DNA of 32,002 bases from Bacillota bacterium (GTDB lineage Bacteria > Bacillota > Clostridia > Christensenellales > CAG-138). The notes beneath the pieces were generated by a model. It was not told the DNA's origin and made no database searches. It worked only from the letters and a program-made list of their open reading frames with translations. This document shows, one piece after another, positions 25,937 to 32,002 of the stretch (position 1 is its first letter; each line of letters begins with the position of its first letter). The DNA lies in assembly GCA_022707005.1 (NCBI GenBank), contig JAKJBL010000002.1:31817-63818 (forward strand), in the 5' to 3' direction. A program made the translations under genes and the position numbers.

Positions 25937-26125
25937 ATGGAACTAGAGCAGCTAAAAGTAACTGTAAACGGAAGGGTCTATAATATTTCAATAGGCGAGC
26001 TTGGGGTTGACTTGCCAAATAAGCGAATAAGCTTTACTGTAAAATCTTATGATAGAGCGCCGCAGGCAGCGCATTGGCAAGCAGGAGCCTTTGCGAACAG
26101 AAAGGCGCCGTTTCTAGTGCGGTAA
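25937..26125 (+). pseudogene. Truncated biotin-carrier-like ORF (62 aa)
   Basis: Start ATG 25937 with AAGGAGG eight bases upstream. The first ~20 residues, MELEQLKVTVNGRVYNISIG, resemble the N terminus of biotin carboxyl carrier subunits of decarboxylases (pattern KxKVTVNGxxYxVxV), exactly the gene expected after mmdA. The Ala/Pro linker and the biotin-attachment domain with MKM are absent: after residue ~22 the sequence diverges and stops, and the opposite-strand guanine deaminase ends 31 bases later. No MKM motif was found in the other two forward frames up to 26156. Read as a remnant cut by a rearrangement; alternatively a genuine small subunit of unknown function. Confidence 0.55.
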
Positions 26126-26156
26126 AACGCTGATACATAGACAGGGTGTAAGATAA

Positions 26157-27419
26157 TCAGCCTACGGGTTTTCCTTGACTGTAGCGAGCAGCAATGCAGT
26201 TACCCTGCGACAAATACATTAGGCGCTCAAGCCGCTGCTCCGGTGTCAGAAAAGTGTGCGGCAGAAGAGCTTCATCATCGAGTATAAGCGCATGCAGCAT
26301 GTCTCCTGCTTTAAAGCCGGGGCCTGCGTTAAAATACTTTTGACCCGCTGAAGTAATAAGATAAAACGCTTCGGCTACTGTCAAGAAATTTTCCTGCTTT
26401 CCCGTATCGAGCCAATGTCTTTTTGATGAACGTATAGCAGCTGTTGCTACATCCATCATAGACAGATGCGCACCCCCCGCAATATCCGAACCTAATGTTA
26501 CATTAAGCCCTTCGTTAAGCATACGCCTGATCGGGGCTATTCCGCTTGCAATATTAATATTTGAATCAGGGCAGTGTGCTACCCAGACTTCGTGGTCAAG
26601 CATTGCCCTGCGTTCGTCTTTATCCGAATAAACGCAGTGCGCCATAACTGTTTTATCGCTAAAGAGCCCAAAGCGCGCATATGTCTGCCAATAACTATTA
26701 CAGTCTGGGCAGAGCGCTTTAACCCATGCGATTTCATCAAGGTTTTCAGATAAGTGAGATTGCACAAGCAGACCCCGTTCACAGGCTATTTCGCCCAAGC
26801 GGAGCATCAGATCGTCTGTACATGAGGGCGTGAATCTGGGCGTAAGCATAGGGTGTACATTTGCATACCGCCCTTCGCATTCGTTAAGCCAAAGAATAGT
26901 TTCGCTTATTGATTGCTCAGTACTTTCCAGCAGATAGTTAGGGCTGTTTCTATCCATATTTACTTTGCCCACATAGCCGGTTACGCCTGCTGCCTCGAGT
27001 TCTTCCATAAGAATATGGGTACTTTTGCGATGAATTGAGGCATACATACAAACCCTTGTTGTGCCTGCCCTAATTAAGTTTGCTGCAAGTTTTTTGTAAA
27101 CCATACGCGCATATTCAGAATCAGCGAACTTGGCTTCTGTAGGGAAGGTATATGTATTTAGCCATTCGAGAAGCTGCAAATCCATGCCCATGCCGAGCAT
27201 TGCATATTGCGGACCATGAAGATGCATATCCGAAAAGGATGGAATAATAAGCTTGTCTCCATAATCTTGCACAGATGCGCCTTCATACTGCGCAGGCAAC
27301 GCGGAATATACGCCTTCAATCTTTCCGCCCTGGCATATAAGATAGCCGTTTTCACAACAGTGTAGTTCGCCAAAAACAGGCGCGTCAACAATATGACCTT
27401 TAAGCACTAAAACATCCAT
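26157..27419 (-). CDS. guaD: Guanine deaminase
   Basis: A 420-residue zinc amidohydrolase that converts guanine to xanthine and ammonia. Visible motifs: SFSDMHLHGPQYAMLGMGMD (first metal pair and the guanine-deaminase-specific HGPQYA), LLEWLNTYTFPTEAKFAD, MLTPRFTPSCTDDLM, QSHLSEN, MAHCVYSD and LGSDIAGG with the metal-binding Asp. The HGPQYA and TPRFTPSC blocks separate it from cytosine deaminases and chlorohydrolases. It is the second gene of a minus-strand operon behind dihydropyrimidinase (30-base gap; GGTGG before the ATG). Its 3' end lies 31 bases from the convergent truncated carrier ORF with no terminator between. Confidence 0.94.
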   Translation of the reverse strand: MDVLVLKGHIVDAPVFGELHCCENGYLICQGGKIEGVYSALPAQYEGASVQDYGDKLIIPSFSDMHLHGPQYAMLGMGMDLQLLEWLNTYTFPTEAKFADSEYARMVYKKLAANLIRAGTTRVCMYASIHRKSTHILMEELEAAGVTGYVGKVNMDRNSPNYLLESTEQSISETILWLNECEGRYANVHPMLTPRFTPSCTDDLMLRLGEIACERGLLVQSHLSENLDEIAWVKALCPDCNSYWQTYARFGLFSDKTVMAHCVYSDKDERRAMLDHEVWVAHCPDSNINIASGIAPIRRMLNEGLNVTLGSDIAGGAHLSMMDVATAAIRSSKRHWLDTGKQENFLTVAEAFYLITSAGQKYFNAGPGFKAGDMLHALILDDEALLPHTFLTPEQRLERLMYLSQGNCIAARYSQGKPVG

Positions 27420-27449
27420 ATTTCCACCTATAAGCCCAAACTAATGATG

Positions 27450-28811
27450 CTATGCCATGCAAGGGCCCCTGTGAACAAACTTGCCCAAGCCCTTTTTTTG
27501 AAGAATACCGTTTTGCACTGCTATTTCGCCGCCTAAAATCACATCGCGTGCAAGGCCGGAAACAGCCATACCTTCAAAGGGTGTGTTATCGCATGCATGC
27601 GCAAGCCTTGTGTAAGTAAGCCTTTGCTCGTAATCCGGTTTCCAGATGACTATGTCTGCGTCAGCTCCTGCCTGGATTATTCCCTTTTGCGGATACATCC
27701 CGAAAATGCGTGCAGCGTTTTCGCTTAGGTGCGCCGCCATCTGCTCTAAAGTTACAATATTGCTTAAAACTCCGAATGTGAAGTATAGCATTGCACGCAC
27801 CTGCACGCCTGCACCGCCATTAGGTATCTTTGTAAAGTCACCTGCGCCCAAGGCCTTTTGAGCCATTGTAAACGAGCAGTGGTCGGTGCCTAAAGTATCA
27901 ATTTCGTTTTGTGCAAGGCCTTCCCATAGCAGCTTATTATCCAAAGGTTTTCTAAGCGGAGGACTCATGATGTACTTGGCAGCATCTGCCTCGCAGTACC
28001 TGCTCTCATCAAGCACAAGATATTGCGGGCAGGTTTCAAGATATACCTTTTGACCACGTTTACGTGCATGGCGCGCTTCTATAAGACCTTCCGCTGTTGA
28101 AAGGTGAACGACATAAGCGCTAGCACCTGCAAGTTCTGCTATGCGAAGATATCTCGAAATAGCTTCAGCTTCTACTATTGCAGGGCGTGAGCGCGGATGC
28201 CCCAATGGGTCGGTTTTGGAGAGCGCAAGTTGCTCTTTAGTTAATGCTTCAAGCAAACCCCAATTCTCGCAGTGCATGCCTAAAAGCGCCCCTATTTCAG
28301 CTGCCCGCTTCATGGCAAGGTATATTGTTCCGTCTTCAACCCGTAAAGCGGGATATACCATGTACATTTTATAAGAGGTAATGCCTTTTTCACGCATAAC
28401 CTCCATTTCTTTAGAAACAGAGCTGTTCCAATCAGTTATTGCCATGTGGAACCCGTAATTGCAAGAGCTGCCTTTTGCTTTTTCATGCCATTGATTAAGC
28501 GCCTCAAGCAAAGTCCCGCCTTTTGTTTGCGTAGCAAAATCAAGGACTGTCGTTGTGCCGCCAAGAAGTGCAGCTGCAGTTCCAGTATTAAAATCGTCAG
28601 CTGTTATTGTTGTGCCCAAATCCAAATCGAAATGCGTATGAGTATCAATAAAGCCCGGGAACACATAGCATCCCCGCGCATCTATGGTTTGTGCATCAGG
28701 CAAATCAATTGAAGGTTCAACAGCTGATATTTTATTCCCTTCAATAAGCACATCTGAATGCATTCTTCCGCTGGAATTAACTACTACGCCGTTTTTTATA
28801 CAGATACGCAT
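27450..28811 (-). CDS. hydA: Dihydropyrimidinase / hydantoinase
   Basis: A 453-residue cyclic-amidohydrolase that opens dihydrouracil, dihydrothymine or hydantoins. Visible: GFIDTHTHFDLDLG with the first metal-binding His pair, ITSYKMYMVYP with the Lys expected to be carboxylated and bridge two metals, GMHCENWGLL, VVHLSTAEGL, and LGTDHCSFTMAQK with the final Asp. All dinuclear-centre ligands are present. Closely related enzymes include allantoinase-like and phenylhydantoinase forms, so the exact substrate is open; the guanine deaminase partner suggests nucleobase salvage/catabolism. ATG 28811 follows AGGAGG. Its ~165-base leader holds a purine-riboswitch-like aptamer and a terminator. Confidence 0.9.
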   Translation of the reverse strand: MRICIKNGVVVNSSGRMHSDVLIEGNKISAVEPSIDLPDAQTIDARGCYVFPGFIDTHTHFDLDLGTTITADDFNTGTAAALLGGTTTVLDFATQTKGGTLLEALNQWHEKAKGSSCNYGFHMAITDWNSSVSKEMEVMREKGITSYKMYMVYPALRVEDGTIYLAMKRAAEIGALLGMHCENWGLLEALTKEQLALSKTDPLGHPRSRPAIVEAEAISRYLRIAELAGASAYVVHLSTAEGLIEARHARKRGQKVYLETCPQYLVLDESRYCEADAAKYIMSPPLRKPLDNKLLWEGLAQNEIDTLGTDHCSFTMAQKALGAGDFTKIPNGGAGVQVRAMLYFTFGVLSNIVTLEQMAAHLSENAARIFGMYPQKGIIQAGADADIVIWKPDYEQRLTYTRLAHACDNTPFEGMAVSGLARDVILGGEIAVQNGILQKKGLGKFVHRGPCMA

Positions 28812-28828
28812 TTAATGCCTCCTGAAGC

Positions 28829-28883
28829 AAAAAGAAAAGGATACCGCCTCGCCAGGCGCTTATGCGCTTACGCGAGTGGCTCC
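28829..28883 (-). terminator. Terminator / expression platform in the hydA leader
   Basis: On the minus strand the main stem CTCGC (28876-28872) pairs with GCGAG (28852-28848) and encloses a GCGC-ATAA-GCGC hairpin. It can be extended outward by CC/GG and GGA (28883-28881) with TCC (28841-28839), and TTTTCTTTTT (28838-28829) follows directly. The outer GGA belongs to the 3' strand of the aptamer P1 helix, so full terminator and closed aptamer exclude each other. Confidence 0.7.
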
Positions 28884-28947
28884 CATAGCAAAGCATTTGG
28901 CTGCTTTGTAGAAACGTTTGCGCCGCTTTAGCAAACTTATATGAGAG
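28880..28947 (-). promoter_or_regulatory. Candidate purine riboswitch aptamer (guanine type)
   Basis: Minus strand, 28947 to 28880. P1: CUCUCAU (28947-28941) with AUGGGAG (28886-28880), plus the A-U pair 28940/28887. J1/2 UAA (28939-28937). P2: GUUUGC/GCAAAC (28936-28931 and 28921-28916) with loop UAAAGCGGC. J2/3 GUUUCUAC (28915-28908), identical to the family core. P3: AAAGCA/UGCUUU (28907-28902 and 28895-28890) with loop GCCAAA. J3/1 GCUAUG. The GG of loop 2 can pair with the CC of loop 3, as in known purine riboswitches. The discriminator base equivalent to C74 is C (28888), predicting guanine rather than adenine. One deviation is G instead of A at the preceding position. It lies in the leader of hydA-guaD. 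Confidence 0.78.
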
Positions 28948-28982
28948 ATGACATGCTGAAAATATATTCTCTATCTGCATAA

Positions 28983-29011
28983 AGCATAGCACTTTACTAT
29001 ATCCATTTCAA
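28983..29011 (-). promoter_or_regulatory. Candidate promoter of the hydA-guaD operon
   Basis: Minus strand: TTGAAA (29011-29006), 17 bases, TATGCT (28988-28983). Transcription would begin near 28976, about 30 bases before the riboswitch aptamer. Confidence 0.5.
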
Positions 29012-29061
29012 TATACAATAACCTGCCTGAAAAGAATCTTGCAACCCTTTTAACAATTTTC

Positions 29062-29090
29062 TTGCCAAAGCCTGGTGCAAGTGATAGAAT
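29062..29090 (+). promoter_or_regulatory. Promoter of rpmB
   Basis: TTGCCA (29062-29067), a 17-base spacer, TAGAAT (29085-29090). The leader then contains a perfect 7-bp stem, CCCTTGC (29092-29098) with GCAAGGG (29120-29126), whose right arm includes part of the GGGAGG ribosome site. Confidence 0.6.
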
Positions 29091-29138
29091 ACCCTTGCTT
29101 GTTTAAAAGCTGTTTTCAGGCAAGGGAGGTGTATTAGT

Positions 29139-29330
29139 GTGGGCAAGTATTGCGAAGTTTGCAATAAGGGCGCAATGTCAGGCAACAAGGTGAGCCATTC
29201 GGAGCGAAAGTCGAGGCGTACCTGGGAACCCAATGTTCAGCGCGCCAGAGTTTTGGTCGATGGTACTCCGCGTAAGCTTAACGTATGCACCCGCTGCCTG
29301 CGTTCGGGCAAAATTGCACGAAGCATATAA
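29139..29330 (+). CDS. rpmB: 50S ribosomal protein L28 (zinc-binding form)
   Basis: A 63-residue ribosomal protein of the large subunit. It is the cysteine-containing version: MGKYCEVCNKGAMSGNKVSH carries the first CxxC and VCTRCLRSGKI the second, together a predicted zinc knuckle. NVQRARVLVDGTPRKLNVC is typical. Translation starts at GTG 29139, nine bases after GGGAGG. The gene is monocistronic, with its own promoter and an intrinsic terminator. Confidence 0.97.
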   Translation: MGKYCEVCNKGAMSGNKVSHSERKSRRTWEPNVQRARVLVDGTPRKLNVCTRCLRSGKIARSI

Positions 29331-29346
29331 GCGTTATAACGAAAAC

Positions 29347-29375
29347 AAGGCTGCCGAAAAATGGCGGCCTTTTTT
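29347..29375 (+). terminator. Intrinsic terminator after rpmB
   Basis: A 9-bp stem (29347-29355 with 29363-29371, one G-T wobble), loop GAAAAAT, followed by T-run 29370-29375. Confidence 0.9.
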
Positions 29376-29417
29376 GTATTCGTTACTGATTGTACGCCGT
29401 ATACATTGGTTAAACAT

Positions 29418-29452
29418 AAAAAACAGCCCTCCGGTGGGGGTTCGGAGGGCTG
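29418..29452 (-). terminator. Orphan minus-strand intrinsic terminator
   Basis: A perfect 10-bp stem, CAGCCCTCCG on both strands' 5' arm (29424-29433 with 29443-29452), loop of nine bases, followed on the minus strand by six T (29423-29418). No minus-strand gene ends here: rpsT has its own terminator about 140 bases upstream. A strong minus-strand promoter ends nine bases before the stem. Confidence 0.85.
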
Positions 29453-29460
29453 AACCGGTT

Positions 29461-29488
29461 GTTATACCAGTTAGCAGGGGGGTGTCAA
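29461..29488 (-). promoter_or_regulatory. Strong minus-strand promoter facing a terminator
   Basis: TTGACA (29488-29483, perfect -35), a 16-base spacer, TATAAC (29466-29461, five of six). An 8-base palindrome AACCGGTT (29453-29460) follows. The predicted start near 29455 is directly before the hairpin at 29452, so the product would be a ~35-40-base RNA consisting almost only of terminator. Confidence 0.6.
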
Positions 29489-29591
29489 AGTGTTCCCTTT
29501 AATATGAAGTGTAGCGCAATCTAATGACTACCTGATGAACGTAAGGTGAACTTTTAGTGTTCGTTTTGTGAGTAAATACCCACAAATACGC

Positions 29592-29616
29592 AAAAGCCCC
29601 TTATATAGAGGGGCTT
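29592..29616 (-). terminator. Intrinsic terminator after rpsT
   Basis: AAGCCCCT/AGGGGCTT stem (29609-29616 with 29594-29601), seven-base loop, ending in four T on the minus strand, 26 bases after the rpsT stop. Confidence 0.85.
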
Positions 29617-29642
29617 GTTAAACTGAATATTTATATATAGAA

Positions 29643-29906
29643 TTAGTTTGCTGCAGTAAGCTTGAGAGCAAGCCTGGATTTCTTGCGATTCGCGGCGTTT
29701 TTATGAATAACACCCTTGCCTGCGGCTTTGTCAACGGTACTGACAGCTTTTGTATATGCAGCTTCTGCTGCCTGGGCATCGCCTGCTGCTAGCGCTTGAT
29801 TAAACCTTCTTATTGAAGTTTTAACAGCAGAAGCTACCATGCGGTTACGCAAATTCTGTTTTGCTGTAATACTGACACGTTTTTGTGCCGATCTTATATT
29901 TGCCAT
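29643..29906 (-). CDS. rpsT: 30S ribosomal protein S20
   Basis: An 87-residue basic, helical small-subunit protein. MANIRSAQKRVSITAKQNLR at the N terminus and GVIHKNAANRKKSRLALKL at the C terminus are the family's conserved ends. The start is ATG 29906, preceded by GGGGGTG; the in-frame GTG at 29915 is part of that ribosome site. The gene is monocistronic and ends at its own terminator. Confidence 0.97.
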   Translation of the reverse strand: MANIRSAQKRVSITAKQNLRNRMVASAVKTSIRRFNQALAAGDAQAAEAAYTKAVSTVDKAAGKGVIHKNAANRKKSRLALKLTAAN

Positions 29907-29927
29907 TTTATTCACCCCCTATGCGCG

Positions 29928-29956
29928 CGTATATTATGTATAATGCTCATATCCAA
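29928..29956 (-). promoter_or_regulatory. Candidate promoter of rpsT
   Basis: Minus strand: TTGGAT (29956-29951), 17 bases, TATACG (29933-29928), giving a very short leader (~15 bases). Consensus is moderate. Confidence 0.4.
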
Positions 29957-30077
29957 TATGCTCTTGGGAGCACAGATTTAGCTGAACAAGCGCAATTATA
30001 ACATGTGAAGGGCTTGTATGCAATAGACGATTTGAACTTTTGTCCGGTTTCGGATACCGGATATGGTTCTTTTATAT

Positions 30078-30106
30078 TTGCACTGGTTTGCGGCTTCCAG
30101 TATAAT
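30078..30106 (+). promoter_or_regulatory. Promoter of the zinc-ribbon membrane protein gene
   Basis: TTGCAC (30078-30083), 17 bases, TATAAT (30101-30106, perfect -10), 63 bases before the ATG. A small GCGCA/TGCGC hairpin sits in the leader at about 30125-30137. Confidence 0.72.
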
Positions 30107-30168
30107 ATAAGGATAAAATACCCTGCGCAATATGCGCGCCTCATGATACAAAACAGGAGGAACCACTA

Positions 30169-32002
30169 ATGGTTTGCAAACAATGTGGTGCATATTCTGA
30201 AGCCGGCATGAAGTTTTGCACGGTTTGCGGTGCGCTGCACATGCAACCGAACTGAATACGGACGAGCCTGCTGAAGGTGAGCGCCCTAACCGCGGTTTTG
30301 TCCGCTCTCCGCGATGGCCCAAGCCTACTTTCGATATAAATGCAATTGATGCGCTTGAAGAAGATAATCTAACCAAAGCGCAGCCTTATGATGATAGCGA
30401 TAGTGCGAAGGGGTATAACTCAATAGAAGCTCTGCAAGACCAGGTTCAAACGCAAAGCCGACAGGAACCTATTTATGGGGATCCGCAGATTTATACCGAA
30501 AGCGCATCCTACGAAAACAGCAGCGATAATTTTGACCCGCAGCCGCTTCATTCGCAAGAGGCTACTTATTCTAAACAGCCGTTTTCAAGCGTTGGCGAGT
30601 ATGAAGACAGCTCTGCCGCATATCAGGGCAGGTTTGGCAGGGCGCCTCAGCATACCGCAGTCTACAGTATGGATGATGACGATTTAGGGCAGCCTTCTCA
30701 CAGCAAATACGATAGAACCCAAAAACCACGCGGCTCTACTGCGTATAAGCGCATGCCCGCTACGGCCGGCCGATATTCTGGCTCACGTGCGAAACACTCA
30801 AATAATACAGTATTCTTAATTGCAGTAAGCGTAATGCTTGTTTTGCTCGTAGTTTTCGGCGTAATGCTGATAAACAAAAACTATGGAACGCTCGGCGGGT
30901 TCTTTAAATCTGTTTTTGGCGGGTCGCCGATACTTAAAAACCCTGAAGTTGAAGAAGGCTTGAATGATGAAGGTGTGGAGTGCTACATAATTACAGTACA
31001 TGCACGCGAAGGGAACACAATTACTGTAAGGGTAGGCGGCAATGAACAATCAGGCATAATTGGGCGCTCAAATCAAAAAGCAATACGTATACCTAAAGCA
31101 AGCCTTTTGCCCGATACGCCTGTTGAAGGCGAAACTGCAGATGTAGTTCCTGATATACGGATTACTACAAAAGAAGGAGAAGTCTACCAGCTTGATATAC
31201 CGCCGGTTTCGGTAAATGTACCAAAGCTCTCACTAAACCTTACGACCCCAGCGAGTGAGTCAATAACAGTCACCCGCAGCGAGGTTTTAATTGAAGGTAC
31301 TGCAGATGATGGAGCAGAGGTCTTTGTAGGAGACCAAAAGCTTACAACAAGCGTTGACGGCGAATTTACAGGCAAACATAACCTAGGGGAACTTGGAGTA
31401 TATACGCTTACAATTGAAGCCAGGAAGAACGGATACCAGATTGCACGAAAGCAACTAAATGTCGACTACTCTCAGGCAGCTGCTAACATTAAGCTTGATA
31501 AATCAACTTTGCGGACAACAAGCGAAACAGCAGTTATTAAAGGCGAAACCGACCCGGGTGCGACAATGGAAATCAGAGGGCCGCAAAGCGTTACAATTGG
31601 CACACCTAATGTAAATGCTGCCACAGGTTTCTTCAGCTTTAGCGTACAGCTGCCATCAATAGGTGCTTATGAACTCGATGTGAGCATAACAAAGAGCGGT
31701 CTTACGACAACAGGCACTATCTTTGTTGAGCGCGCGCCGGACTATGCTGCATATACCGCTTCAGTACACAGGATGGACTACAGCCGTATGACCAACGAAA
31801 CACTTCATAAGGCAGCATACAAATGTGTTGGAAAGGTGACAAGCGTACTGCAGACTGAGCCTTATGTGGTTGCAAAATTAGAGACATCATCCGGTGAACT
31901 GGTTTTTGAATACCATAATACTGCTGCAAGCATTGATGCAGGAGACGGCAAAACTTATAATGTATTTGGGGATTATAAAGGGCTTGATAAGGAAACGGGT
32001 CT
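30169..32002 (+). pseudogene. Zinc-ribbon, membrane-anchored Ig-like protein with a reading-frame break; runs off right edge
   Basis: ATG 30169 follows AGGAGG and encodes a zinc ribbon (MVCKQCGAYS, KFCTVCGA) but stops at TGA 30253. The frame one base back is open from ~30201 to the window end with no stop and clearly continues the same protein. One missing base near 30230-30240 (probably a G after GGTGCG) would restore it. The joined product has a ~190-residue Gln/Ser/Tyr/Asp-rich linker and one membrane helix (TVFLIAVSVMLVLLVVFGVM, about bases 30807-30868). Outside it carries two tandem Ig-like domains (about 31215-31470 and 31485-31730), then another beta-rich domain cut by the edge. Function unknown; the layout suggests an anchored cell-envelope or sensing protein. 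Confidence 0.72.

Noticed and set aside
26126-26156. CTGAT/ATCAG repeat as a bidirectional terminator between the convergent operons
   Set aside because: Only five pairs, a long loop and no T-tract; better described as lacking a terminator.
29996-30376. 126-codon minus-strand frame opposite the start of the zinc-ribbon gene
   Set aside because: The plus strand there has a consensus promoter, ribosome site and zinc-ribbon coding; the minus frame looks like a shadow.
1-32002. CRISPR arrays, insertion sequences, phage genes, tRNA or rRNA
   Set aside because: No regularly spaced repeats, transposase or integrase motifs, or tRNA/rRNA-like segments were seen.

Overview
The window reads as chromosome of an anaerobic, probably spore-forming member of the Bacillota (Clostridia-like). 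This rests on a four-subunit ferredoxin-dependent 2-oxoacid oxidoreductase, a hybrid-cluster protein with rubredoxin, a SleB/CwlJ-type hydrolase, strong Shine-Dalgarno sites and many overlapping genes. No phage, transposase, CRISPR, tRNA or rRNA was seen. No DNA-binding regulator is encoded, so control must come from genes outside the window or from RNA elements such as the riboswitch described below.

Layout. 1-5174 (+): a complete histidine-degradation operon apart from the cut 5' end (hutH-hutU-ftcD-hutI-fchA), yielding glutamate and a one-carbon folate. It ends at a strong bidirectional terminator shared with 5238-8446 (-), an amino-sugar operon (ROK-like kinase-nagA-nagB). 8657-10829 (-): cupin-rubredoxin-hcp, a probable nitrosative/oxidative stress operon; the 54-aa rubredoxin is easily missed. 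10924-12253 (+): a small unknown ORF and a membrane-anchored cortex-hydrolase-like protein. 12585-16530 (+): copper ATPase CopA, a NifX-like protein and two half-size permeases that are paralogues of each other. 16725-17549 (+): a lipoprotein of unknown function.

18160-26125 (+): a long compact operon, korDABC followed by split methylmalonyl-CoA mutase, MeaB chaperone, epimerase, MmdA carboxyltransferase and a truncated biotin-carrier-like ORF. With the hut genes it outlines a route histidine -> glutamate -> 2-oxoglutarate -> succinyl-CoA -> methylmalonyl-CoA -> propionyl-CoA; the glutamate deamination step is not in the window. 26157-28811 (-): dihydropyrimidinase and guanine deaminase, preceded by a purine-riboswitch-like aptamer of the guanine type and a terminator that shares bases with its P1 helix, which suggests ligand-activated nucleobase catabolism.

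29139-32002: ribosomal proteins L28 (+) and S20 (-), a minus-strand promoter that runs straight into a terminator, and a zinc-ribbon/membrane/Ig-like protein gene that carries a reading-frame break and runs off the right edge.

The most notable points are the riboswitch, the self-terminating mini-transcription unit, the paired half-permeases behind CopA/NifX, the truncated biotin carrier at an unterminated convergent junction, and the frame break near the right edge.
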